Of a DNA stretch of 64,000 bases, positions 1 to 10,839 are shown in pieces (positions within the stretch are counted from its first letter, which is position 1; each line of letters opens with the position of its first letter). The notes below the pieces were generated by a model, which saw nothing but the letters and a program-made list of their open reading frames with translations, made no database searches and was not told where the DNA came from. The translations under genes and the position numbers were made by a program. The stretch is from the NCBI GenBank assembly GCA_026120185.1, contig JANUWF010001719.1, positions 1,240,001 through 1,304,000 of the forward strand. Reading direction: 5' to 3'. Source of the stretch: Voacanga thouarsii (lineage: Eukaryota; Streptophyta; Magnoliopsida; Gentianales; Apocynaceae).

Positions 1-214
1 ATGATTACACAAGAGAATAAGAAAAGAAATGTAAGAAAATAATGACAAGTAGAAAATGCCAAGAAATCTATTATAAATATCCCTTCCTTTTTTTTTTACT
101 CTTCCCGTACCATCTCCCCCCCTTTTTTTTACTTTTCCCGGTACCATCTTTTCTCCTTCCTCCTTGTCTTTTCTTCTCCTCCGTCCCTCCACCTATCATC
201 TACCTCTTCTTCTT

Positions 215-215
<1 letters not shown>

Positions 216-296
<81 letters not shown>

Positions 297-303
297 ATAT
301 ATC
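216..303. repeat. compound (CA)n(TA)n microsatellite
   Basis: About 22 CA units run directly into about 16 AT units, followed by an interrupted TA tail. The overlapping small reading frames that translate as HTHTHT/IYIYIY are products of this repeat and are not genes. A hypervariable marker is likely. Confidence 0.97.
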
Positions 304-360
304 TCAATCATCAGTCATTAGTAAATATAAAAAAATAAAAATCACAAAGCAGATATGTAG

Positions 361-1624
361 ACTCGTAATTCATTTGAGACATGGTCAAATTTTGACTTGG
401 TTTCTAACATAGCAGATTTTGATGTATTTTCCTTTCCAAACCAACCACTTCCTCCTAATTTCAGGTGAGATACCTTTGAGGGCTTTCATTTTTATTTTTT
501 TTTTTAGTGTGCTTGATAATGAAATTAAACTCTCTTTTGATTTGTTTTGATGTAAATTAGTGAACATACTGTTTTGGACCAATTTGATCTGCCCATGCAA
601 GAGACTACTTTTGATGCTGTTTCTCTGAATGAGGATATGTTTGTGCATGATCATTTCTACTCTCTAATAGATTTTGAATAAAGCCAGAATATAATTCTAG
701 GTTATTATACATTTAAACATGGATTTTGAATGGTTTTATCTTTATTGATATTATTTTTCTTTTTCTAAGAGAAATAATGAGCAGTATTGGCAACGAATTC
801 GGAGTGAGTACTCATGACATGCATAATATCGAAGTTCAATATATTATTTCAAATGAAATTCCTATAGAGAAGAAGAGGATTAAGAGGTAGAGAGAGAAGA
901 AGGGCAATAGCTCCCAGACACTATCAAGAGAAACCATTTCACAATACTTTTACCTACCAATCAAGAGCGCGGCTAAAGAATTGAATATTGGTTTAGCCCG
1001 TCTTAAGAACAGATGTAAGGAGTTGGGAATTCGTCGATGGCCTCACAGGAAGTTGATGAGCTTGGAGAACCTAATCCAGACTATTCAGGTTCTCTCTCAC
1101 ACACATTTGTAATTTGCAAGTATGAAATTATGAAAGATTTATAAGTAAATAATTGATGATATTACTTCGATTTACAGGAGATGCAAAATAAAGAAGAAAG
1201 AGGACATATGGCTGAGAAGAAGTTGAAAGAAGTCATTGAGATACTGAAATGTGAAAATAAGTTGGTGGAAGAAAGTCCTGATACGCAGTTGGAGGACCAA
1301 ACACAGAAATGGAGACAAGCATGCTTCAAGGCCAAATATAATAAGAAACTTAAGGGGATGAGAAAATCTTAAGACTCATTGCGCAGTAACTTCATAGCTA
1401 AGTCTGCTGCTAGTCTAGATGCTAGCTTTAGAGAGAAGGAAGAGGAGGAAGATGCCGAAGAAGATGATTTGAAATCCATAATTGCTACATGTTTGTCTTC
1501 TTCTAATGCAAACATGGAAGAAGAACAACGACAAATATTCATCCTAAATTTGTCAACTCTATTGAAAAAGAGCAACTACAAGCATGCATCCTCAAATTCA
1601 CGTGAACACCAGTGTGATGACTGA
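361..1624 (+). pseudogene. RKD-type RWP-RK transcription factor, probably disrupted
   Basis: RKD proteins are plant RWP-RK transcription factors of egg cells and reproductive tissue. The RWP-RK block is at about 918-1090: it reads ISQYFYLPIKSAAKELNIG and then RRWPHRKLMSLENLIQTIQ, so the core RWPHRK is present. Inferred exons are about 361-470 (after an AG), 554 to about 681 or 700, about 770-1090, and 1178 onward, where a GT...AG intron (1091-1177) leads into a charged helix and QACFKAKYNKK. The reading frame carries TAA at 679-681, TAG at 888-890 just upstream of the domain, and TAA at 1369-1371. The last may be the true stop, although the same frame continues acidic and open to 1624. No convincing start codon was found. 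The TAG lies in a domain-containing exon and is not removed by any intron I can see, so I call it a pseudogene. Sequence error or an unusual splice pattern remains possible. Confidence 0.72.
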
Positions 1625-2413
1625 AGGAAATACACGTGAACATTAGACATATAATCACGAGATAGTTTTTTTTTTTTTTTTTGAACTATTAGTAGCATGT
1701 AGTATATTGACATCCAAATGTAATATCTCAACAATTTGATCTTATTATACTGAAAATATCCTTTTATTACTGGAAATATCTTTTTCCTTTTTATCTTTTC
1801 TGTTCCACTTCAGGTGGCTAGTATTTCTTTGTGATAAAGGAAATATCGAGTGTGTCCATGACCATAACCACGGTCACTGCCACAACTACGACTATAACGA
1901 TTATAACGATGGCTTTTGCTGGAGCTAACAGCATTCATTTCTGGGAGTACTATTGAGCCAGTTCATCTGGCTTCATGATTTCTCAATAATAACTCATGTT
2001 AAATCTGTCAACTTTAGATACCATTTTTCTCGATATTGTTATTGCAGAACAATATTCGAAGTATAAAAAGTGGAGAATGTCTTCTCCAAGATATCTTCAT
2101 CAGTAACTTTTTCTTTGCATAATTTTAACTGAGATGTAATTTTATACATCGCGACATTCACGATTTTAAAATCTTGCAACTTCAGGTGCAATAATTCATA
2201 CCGTGCAGTTGGTAGTACGACCATCTTCAAGTGGTCAAAATTTTCTATTCATCATTTAGATGCATTAATGTATCGAGAACTCATGACATATAATTTTTTT
2301 TTCCAGAAATATCAAGGATTACAAATTTGAGTTTAGCAAAGTTAGTCATAGAGATTAATAAATGCGTACATGTCTTCTGGCTTTAATAACGGCAGAGACT
2401 CGTGCTAATAACA
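1625..2413. other. intergenic, no gene seen
   Basis: A+T-rich sequence downstream of the RKD-like gene. It has only short chance ORFs, including one on the minus strand at 2039-2230 with no recognisable motif. Confidence 0.6.
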
Positions 2414-2771
2414 TGTTATAAAATTTGGGTAGTGTTAAAATAAAAATCTACACACTACACACTAATAAAATTCTAACTATTTTTGTACACGAATTTCTTC
2501 AAATCTCTCTCTTTCATTCTCTCACAATTTTCTCTCACAATCACAATTTTTTCTTTCACAAAATGATGATGTATTACAAGTTTAGGAAGTAGCTCTATTT
2601 ATAAAGCTCTTAATTAGTAGAATACATCATGAAATACATCATCTTCCATAATACATTATGGAATATATCATCTTCAACTAATCTTAATTAGTAGTGTCTC
2701 CACTAAATGATGGACATCCATAAAAATCCATAATTAGTGGAGCTTCCATTAATTCACAATATATCATAACA
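2414..2771 (-). mobile_element. solo copia LTR
   Basis: A 358-bp block begins TGTTATAAAAT and ends ATCATAACA. It aligns along its length with the LTR at 62839-63189, sharing the CACTACACACTAATAAAA segment, the TATTTATA promoter segment and the repeated TTAATTAGT blocks. Read on the minus strand it starts TGTTATGA, ends CA, and has a TATAAATAG box. No internal retroelement sequence flanks it, so it is a solo LTR left by recombination. A clean 5-bp target duplication is not visible. Confidence 0.82.
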
Positions 2772-5459
2772 AATAGTATTGTTCAGTCACATCAATACTT
2801 AGAAAAGAATTAATGATCAATTTTTTTAATTATTATCAAGAGAGAAAACCCTACAACATGCAATATTGCGACGACAGCCAAATAATTCAATAAACAAAAC
2901 TAATTAAATTGTTGTCTTGACTTGTAAAATTCTCGAATTATAAGATATCAAAAAAATACTCGCGCATGGGGATGCATGTAAGTTGAAGGTTCATCTTAAA
3001 CCCCCAGCTAGCCAAGCAGATTTGGGCAGGCTTAGATACATGATCAGTAAGTCATAAGAGATTATCAAGTGTGTTAAGGTTCATCTTATAGCTAATCAAA
3101 TTTAGGTAAGCTTGGATATATTTTTTATTTCATTTGTCCTATTCTTTATTTTTTATTTTTTAAATACACTGGAAATTAAAAATAGTGTATATACAGGAAA
3201 AACTATTAAAATTAATCAATAACACTCATTCTTTGTTTTACTTTAAAATGGGCAACCCAAGGATCAGTCTAACCCATATGTAAAGCTTTAGCTTGGGCAT
3301 GGGCATGGGCATGGGCATGGGCAACCAGAAGTGGGGACTTTTAGGAGTCTGCGAGGAGTTGGATCTTTCAAATCTATTTGGGCTTGAGTCGGGGGCCCGG
3401 AGTAAGCATAGACAGCAAGCATCAAAATGTGTGGTGTGTTAACAAGTAGAACGTATACCCATGCAGTGCTCTTCTTGGTTTTTTTTTTTTTTTAATTATC
3501 AAAGGGTTAAAAATATAAATCAAACTTAAAGAGATTTAATGAGAAATACTTCAGTAAAAAAAAAAGTAAAAAATATTTCTAGCTTACTTCGACGGGAAGG
3601 GGATGGAGAGATTTGGGTACAAAAGAAGAGGTTGGAAGATTTTGGAGTAAAGAAAATGGAAAGAATGGTAGAGAAGTGGACTGATGGATGATATACTACA
3701 GTGTAAAAAAAAAAAAAAAATCTTCCCAGAGTTGGAAAGAAATGGACAGATGGTGAATTGTGCTTCTAAATGGCCAAACTGCCCATGAAAGATAGGTTAT
3801 GAACTTTTTATTGACCATTGTATCCCAAATCCCAATAAATAAATAAAAATATTTTTTGTAAACATTTTATAATAACTTTCTTTTACTCTTTTTTTTTTTC
3901 TTTCATAATTTTCCAAACAATATCACTTCACCTTATATTTTTTTCCTTTTCTCTTATAACATAAGATTTTTCTTCTTTTCTGTCCTTAAACTCGCACACT
4001 AAGCCCAGCTAAGACAAAGCTGCCCAATAGTTCTTCTCTGATACGCTACCAGGTAAAATTAGAAGCTACGACCGCCTCATCGGTCCCGGCCCCACTGGCT
4101 GTGGAACCGTTGTAAGTTCCCCTGAACCATAGCTTCCAATGCCTTCCAAGAACCATTTCCTTCATCCTTGCTGAGTTCATCAATAGTTTACAAAAACAGA
4201 TTTTAAGCAAATCAAAGGTTGTAGAAGCATCTAAAGTTTTGGAGAGCTTAGAGAATTAGTTAGACAATTATTCATGGAGAATGGGGTGTTGTAACCTGGA
4301 CCATAAAACCATCCTAAAGAAAGCAAAACCGTGACTCCCTTATCAGTCGTCAACCACCCATTCTTGGATTCGATTATCCCTGATATGAACAAACCACACA
4401 ATTTAATCCTAAGAATGTGCCTCAAAATTGCTACTAACTTGGGTGTTGGCAAATCATGACTTGTATTATGTTAGGACCATAAGATATCGCCCAAAGAATA
4501 ACAATGTTCAAGCAAACCAAACTAAATAACATGAGAACTAAACTAAATCATGTATCCATTAAAGACTTAAGACTCTAGAGAAATAGGCACAACAAACGAA
4601 GAAATATGTTGCATATACAAGAAGATTATGATTCAAAAGCAGCTTTAGACCACAAATAACACAACCAAAGCAAGATACCTTCAAAACATACAAGGTACTT
4701 TTAGGCAGTCAGGTATAACCAAACGTAAACAACCCAGTTCAACCAAAGAAATCCATATCCTTTGCAATTTAAGAAATGCAAAGCACATTCCCTCACAAAT
4801 TTTTGGTTAAGTTTGAGCAACAACAAGATGTCAAACCATAAAAAAATAATAAAATAAAATAAAATAAATTGCACTCTCTGCTATGGAGATCATTTCAAAG
4901 AAATAGGCCATAAAACAGACAGAATGTATCACGTATGTTGCTGTGAATAATAATAGAAGTATGATCTTGCCCAGTTCCATCAATTTTTCATATCTTACGG
5001 AAATGGATGGACAAAACGGATTCCCAACCTTACCCCTTTTCTTAAAATTCCTGAAATTAACTTGGGAAAATAAAAGTCCATAGCAGCATTAGAAATAAGA
5101 ACAACTTCTGCAGCATAAGATACTCCAAGTCCACTATCAATCTAAATTCTAGAAGCATCCTTAATCCTCCAGAATGTTAACTTTATATTAAAGATCTCTA
5201 TTTATATTTTAAATAAAAAAAATAGCACAGATGTTAGAAGAATAACACAACCACCAAAAGAAAGGAAAACACAGATCCAAGATAAGAAACAACTAAGTCT
5301 ACCATCAATTTACTAGAAGAACTCAACAAGAGAACCTTGGGAATTAAAAGCACAACAACAACTAAGGAAGAATCTAATTCAATTCTGCATTTAAGCAACG
5401 AATATTAAAGAAATTAAGAAACTTTTCAGTAAAAATCCAGCATATTAAATTTCAATGCC
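2772..5459. other. intergenic, no gene recognised
   Basis: A+T-rich with poly-A and poly-T tracts. It contains the GGGCAT repeat described separately and a short, less A+T-rich stretch near 4030-4180 that I could not assign to any family. The small minus-strand ORF at 4231-4452 has no recognisable domain. Confidence 0.5.
3295..3323. repeat. (GGGCAT)n hexamer repeat
   Basis: Four perfect GGGCAT units followed by a partial fifth. It is a minisatellite-scale tandem repeat in non-coding DNA. Confidence 0.95.
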
Positions 5460-5820
5460 TGTAATCCTAACTCCTTAACATGCTACTTCTTGTCTGGAGG
5501 AGTTGCTGAACTCCACTACATCTCCTACAGTAAAACTTTCCCATTACATAAACAGATGGCAGTTATTACAATCTACTTCTAAGAAGACTTGAAATGAATA
5601 TTAACAAAAAAAAAGAAAAAGGAACCATAAACGTCACATAAAAGAAAAAGGAACCATAAAGGTTACATACTGCCAAAACAGCCTATTACACTGACCGTAT
5701 ACCTTACATTTCCACAGCAGAAGCCTCAACACCAACGAATTAGTCACCACAAAAGTCATTACAATTTGCAAAGAATCAAGCACAAAATGCCAGGCGAAGT
5801 CAGTAACTTCCTTTTCAGTG
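5460..5820 (-). other. likely 3' UTR of the HAIKU1-like gene
   Basis: This stretch lies immediately downstream of the stop codon of the VQ gene on the minus strand. It has no coding pattern of its own. Extent as UTR is inferred from position only. Confidence 0.4.
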
Positions 5821-6855
5821 CTATTGATCCCTCCATCTTGGACTAGGGATGGGGAAAAATCCAGATGGGGACAATGGAAAACCATAACCAGGAGAAGGAG
5901 GTGCTTGAGGTCCAGGTCCTAATATCCCTGATTGAGCCATGGGAGAGAACGAGAAATTAGGAGTAAGTGGCGGAGGATGCTGATACCCAGGAGAAAGCAA
6001 TGGATATGGAGACCTGGGTGACAGCAAATTTAGGAAGCCAGTAGGTGAAGGTAAAAGGAACTGTGAAGTAGGGGATGGTAAAAGAGGCGGAGGACCATTC
6101 ATTCGTGGTGAAGGAAGACCATGTGGAGGACCATTCATTCGAGGAGACGGAAGTGGAGGAGGACCATTCATGCGAGGCGAAGGGAGCGGTGGAGGACCAT
6201 TTAATCTTGGAGATGGGATACCACGTATAGGAGGAGGACTAGGGAGAAGACCAGGCACAGATTGCTGAGCTTGATTTTGACCAAGACCATGAGGTGGTTG
6301 TGATTGGAGTGGAGGTTGAGTTGGTCGAGGCCCTGAATCTATGATTGAATTTTGAAGGTATCGCATGTAAGCAGATATGGGAGATTCAGCTGTATTTGCC
6401 CAAGCATCACCAGGAGTGAATGGAGGCAACATAGTAGGTGATGGTTGGCCATATTGTGGCGGAGGTCTCACAAAGTTGTTACCATAGGGAGCCATTGCTG
6501 GAGGCTGTGCCGGAGCTGGCAAGGGTGCTGGAGGTTGAACTGGGATAGGGGGTCGATTTATAGGTGTTAGGGGTGGAGGCCGTATCTTCTGCAACCTCAT
6601 ACTCGGTGGTTTTGAGGGATTCTGTGGAGGCCTAGACAGAGCTGGTTCCTGATGATGCGAGGGTGAACCAGTCAGTTGCTGCACTATGTTCCGAAAATCA
6701 TTCTTGTTAATATTGTATACCTGAGGCTGAGATTGTTGCCTAGCAGCATTGGTAAAGTTGGGTTGGTGGATTGGACTCTTCTTTATGTTTTTTCCCATCT
6801 TATTCACACCCAAAGGATCAGGATGCCTATTCATCTGACGATTTGAATTATCCAT
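5821..6855 (-). CDS. IKU1: VQ motif protein, HAIKU1-like
   Basis: Single-exon gene of 344 residues. VQ proteins bind WRKY transcription factors in the nucleus. HAIKU1 (VQ14 in Arabidopsis) acts with WRKY10/MINISEED3 and IKU2 to set endosperm growth and seed size. The N-terminal block LGVNKMGKNIKKSPIHQP (15-32) and VYNINKNDF (46-54) lead into the VQ motif FRNIVQQLTG (54-63). A conserved block SPISAYMRYLQNS (158-170) follows. The rest is proline-rich, with four PSPR-NGPP units at about 214-256 and many Ser-Pro pairs to the C-terminal PSPRW, which are plausible MAP-kinase sites, as known for some VQ proteins. The start is the first ATG of the frame and fits the family N-terminus. Length and motif order match HAIKU1-type members; the related VQ9 group is the main alternative. 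A decayed, split copy lies at 16.3-21.5 kb. Confidence 0.88.
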   Translation of the reverse strand: MDNSNRQMNRHPDPLGVNKMGKNIKKSPIHQPNFTNAARQQSQPQVYNINKNDFRNIVQQLTGSPSHHQEPALSRPPQNPSKPPSMRLQKIRPPPLTPINRPPIPVQPPAPLPAPAQPPAMAPYGNNFVRPPPQYGQPSPTMLPPFTPGDAWANTAESPISAYMRYLQNSIIDSGPRPTQPPLQSQPPHGLGQNQAQQSVPGLLPSPPPIRGIPSPRLNGPPPLPSPRMNGPPPLPSPRMNGPPHGLPSPRMNGPPPLLPSPTSQFLLPSPTGFLNLLSPRSPYPLLSPGYQHPPPLTPNFSFSPMAQSGILGPGPQAPPSPGYGFPLSPSGFFPIPSPRWRDQ

Positions 6856-7830
6856 TTCAACAATAGCAACTGATGTCCCAAACTACAATGGTGCTATCTT
6901 GATTTTCGTTTTCTTACTCCTCAATAAAATCTCAAAAATTTAAACACCATCTCAGTGGTCCAAAACGAAGCAAACGTTCACAACATAAGACAACCCACAA
7001 CTTCGCATTTCTGAAACCATTTCCCCAAATTTTATTCCAGCACTTCAGCAAACAACTATACGATGGGTTCCAAATCCAGATTAGCAACCACCACAAAACA
7101 TTCACAAACTGACCCAAACTTTGAATACCTAATAGACTGTTCAAAAAGGATAGCACCAAATCCAAAGTCCCGAAACTAAAATTCAAGAGGCAAAAAAGCC
7201 CGTCCTTAACCTCAAGCTCTTTGAATCCAGTAGAACCCAAACCAAACCAAATCAGGTCCACTTGTATCTCTCATCCTTTTCACCCTTTTGCCAAAAAAAT
7301 CAGAAGAAAAGATACAAGCTTTGCACTTTCTTAATTCTCCAAGCAGCAAATCAAGAACCCACAAAAAAAAATAAAAATAACCCGCTCTCTCTGTTATTTT
7401 TTCACTTCAAGATTGGCTACATGGCAAATAGAAATCAAAGAGCAAAACATGATAAGAGAGAGATTAAAAAGAGAACTTTACGCCTGGACAGACGGGACCG
7501 AGACATATCCCATGTGAATTTGTTTGATGGATTTTCTTTCCTTCCTTCAATTCTCTTCAACTTTATTCCTACCTCCAGAAAACGGACTCCAAAAATCTGG
7601 TGCTTGGAGACTGATACCAGATGGGAAAAACAGAGAAGAAAGGGAAACCCTAAAGCGATGCTGCAGCAGCAGGCAACAACAACAACAACAACAGCGGCCG
7701 AGGAGCTTAGGAGGAATTTGGGAGCGGTGAGGTTCGGTCGTTGGTCAAACGTCAATGGGGGAAATGATAGGGAAAACGAAATGAGAAGAAATTTTTTAAT
7801 CATCTGAATTCGGTGGATTTCGGGACCCAC
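6856..7830 (-). promoter_or_regulatory. probable 5' leader and promoter of the HAIKU1-like gene
   Basis: Upstream of the VQ start codon on the minus strand. The first part (6856 to about 7050) is also conserved in the decayed copy at 21300-21500, which suggests transcribed leader or core promoter. It holds an AAC/CAG-type triplet run near 7666-7700 that creates low-complexity ORFs on both strands. These ORFs look like chance readings rather than genes. No TATA box could be assigned with confidence. Confidence 0.4.
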
Positions 7831-10694
7831 TTTGAATTAGAGTGACGAACCCCATTCAAAGAAATTTTTTTTTTTTTTTCCTCCAACTCCAAAGGAATTC
7901 GCCTTCGCTATTAACATTAGTAATTTAGTAGCACTATGGATATGGAAAAAGTGAAGCGAGAACAATACAGCGTGCAAACAGTTGACAGCTGCAGCAAAGT
8001 ACTTGTACGGTACTACACTCAAACCTCCAGTAGGTATCTCGTAAGGTCTTTCTCAATTTTATCCTTTTAATTTTTAATTTTTACAATTATTTATTTATTT
8101 ATTTTTACAAAATTTTCAATTATTTCCTTTAAATGTTAATTACTTTTTTATAATTATATATTTATTTTTACAAAATTATCAATTTTAATCTTACAAATGT
8201 CATAATAGTCTCAATACAACCCTTTATCATCTATAAAAGAAGCTATATTAATTACATTTTTTTTACGCTTGAAGATAATATTAAAAATATTTTGATAACT
8301 TTTTCAAAATAGAGATATAATTGTAAAAGAAATAATATTTACAAAATAAAACTAAAAATTCTTTAAAAAAGAGAGGTATGAATACAAAAGTCACAACTTC
8401 TAGAGTGCAAAATTGTCAAAGAACCATCTTGCAAATATCATAATTGTTATTCGAAGGCAATAACCTAACATTAGCGTGTAGAATCTTACTTTTATTAGTA
8501 CACTAGAAATAATAAGTTTTACCAAGAAAATCTCTATTATCGTGGAGCCAAGGTTAATTTTCTTCCAATCTTTAAGAAACTCTTCTCGAAATATGATTAT
8601 AATCAATATTGTCATCAAATTATTAAATTTTCTTTATCAAAAAAAAATTAATTAACAATTAATAGTTGATGAGTGTAATATAATATTATTACAAGAGAGT
8701 GCTTAAATTATTGTATAAAACAACTTAAAATTTTCATATTAAAACTATGAAAGGGTAATCCATTAGCCTCATCAACATAAAGACAACTTAATTACATCAA
8801 GGGAACATAAAAATACCTTTTTACATGATAAATCATAACTTGACTAAACTTGAACATTCAGAATTACAAATGAGATGTTTAAACGGTTAAACTATTTGAC
8901 AAATTTGGTCCTTTCCTTGAATTATGACAAGGGCAAAATGATCCGTACCCTTACTAGAGAATTTTCAAGGGGGCTTGACTCTTGAGGGCATTTTTTTTGT
9001 CCTAGACGTACAACCTATATAAGCACTCGAAGAAGGGGCATTTGCAGAAGAATGGAACCTTGTTATTTATCGGAAATTCTTGCATATATCTGATCCACCA
9101 TAAATTATATACATGTGAGTGTTGTATTACGTATAATAAAAATTTTACACTTTTAAAAAAATACAACATCTTAAAACACTTAATCCACGTAAATTCTATC
9201 CACATAAGAATTTTCCTATTATTTACCACCCACTAGCAGTCACAGAATGAGAAAATAACGACCCAAAGTGAGAAAATGATGGTCAGTTTTTGGACTTTGG
9301 GAGAAAGGCTGACGAAATATTGGTGTTTCTGCTCTTGTTGCTTTCCTTCCTTTGAAGAACCATTCACCACCATTTTTTAAGTTGCGTGCTTCTTGTTCAA
9401 TAGACAAAGAATTTTTCAGCTAAACCTTAGCTTATAATTTAAGTTTAGTCAACAACGTAAAATAAAAATAAATTAACTAATTTGATTTTAAGCTGCGTCG
9501 GTTGATTTACTTAAATAAATGTTAGTTAACAAAATTCTAAATAAATAGATTATATATTTATTTATTGAGAACATGTACCAAGCTGTCAATTATTAATGTC
9601 CACCAGCGAATACAACATCTGCAATACCTTATCATACTAACTACTAAAGCTTTGATTACACGACATTAGAAGAAATAAACTAAGATTAGAAATGGACCAA
9701 CGTGTCCTAAGAATTAGAAAGGAAGTATTTTTCTAATAATATTGAGGGAAAAGAAAAAGTCAAGGGACGGGGAGTGGGGGTTGGTGGTGTGTGCGTGCAA
9801 GATGAATGCTTAATTTGACTAAATATAATGTAAATGTGCACTATTTTCCGTGATAAAGATAAAAGAGTTTAAATTTTAAGATTGTTTTTCGTGTATTTTT
9901 TTATTTAACCCAATTTTAGGTTATTGGGTCTAATTTCGTAAAAACCGTTGTGTACATTTCTGATTTAACCTAATTACAGATTCCTCCTAATTTCAGATTA
10001 TGAGATCCAATTTCAAGTTGTGGAGGCGACTGGTGCGGATGCGTCCCATCTTATGTCTTTTAAGATAAATGTGCACTATTGAAAATATAAATAAAAAACA
10101 TAGTGCGCCAATTATTGATTTCAATAGTTAATATACTTGTCTATATGTTTATAATTAAAAAATTTAACATTTAATCTGTACTATATAAAAGAAAAAATAA
10201 AAATAATTAAAAAATTTATAATTCGATTAATAAAAGTTACTCTTATTCATAAATTTGATATATGTGTCTTTTTGTCTTGAAGTATACACATTTCATCCCA
10301 TGTTATTCATTTCAAATTCAAACATGTTAACAATGAAAAAATTAGCCCCAATCATAAGGGAGGCCACCAATGGCACAAAATAATTCCAAAACCAATGTTA
10401 TAGAAAAAGAATTGCAACAGGTCTTCATGAAGACTGTGCTTATGATTTAGACTTCCATACTAATGATGTTGTGTATCTAGCGGAGGGAGTCCAGACTTTG
10501 TCAATATCTTTGATCACTTTTTAATTATTTTTATTTTGTTTATGGTAAAATTTATCTCCTGATATACCATAATAATCATTTTGTCACACCCCACAATAAT
10601 TATTTTTATTTATCTCTTGAAAAAATTACAGGATTTGATGAAAGAGTTGAAAAGAAAATTATTGTGGGGAAAGGAATAGCGAGAAAAAATATAT
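7831..10694. other. intergenic, no gene recognised
   Basis: A+T-rich DNA with short tracts of repeated TATTTATTT. Only short ORFs without motifs were found. No RNA gene or clear transposon ends seen. Confidence 0.5.
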
Positions 10695-10783
10695 TGGGGT
10701 GAGAGAGGCTCGAACTCTCGACCTCAGGATTGCTCAACAATATGCTATGAGACCTACGCGCTAGCCAACTGCGCCACCACCCC
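10695..10783 (-). tRNA. tRNA-Met(CAU), elongator, with 15-nt intron
   Basis: On the minus strand the gene starts GGGGTGGTGGCGCAGTTGGC and ends CTCTCTCACCCC plus discriminator A. The D-arm GCGCAG...GCGC, anticodon CAT (10747-10749) and T-arm with GTTCGAG are all present, and the 7-bp acceptor stem pairs with one G-T. A 15-nt intron lies one base after the anticodon (about 10731-10745). Removing it leaves a 74-nt tRNA. Nuclear elongator tRNA-Met genes in plants are one of the two classes that carry introns, which supports identity and a nuclear location. The internal A and B boxes are intact. No CCA is encoded, as expected. Confidence 0.96.
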
Positions 10784-10839
10784 TCCTTGAAGGTTCACCA
10801 CAAGATATGAAAATATTATAATATTAATATACCTGTCTG

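Noticed and set aside
42..412. Several ORFs over the CA/TA repeat
   Set aside because: They translate the microsatellite and flanking pyrimidine-rich DNA. No real protein signal.
5634..5885. Minus-strand 83-codon ORF overlapping the end of the VQ gene
   Set aside because: It lies in another frame over the 3' end of the intact gene with no domain.
7262..7830. Protein-coding gene upstream of the HAIKU1-like gene
   Set aside because: Overlapping ORFs on both strands come from a triplet-repeat and pyrimidine-rich leader; no domain.
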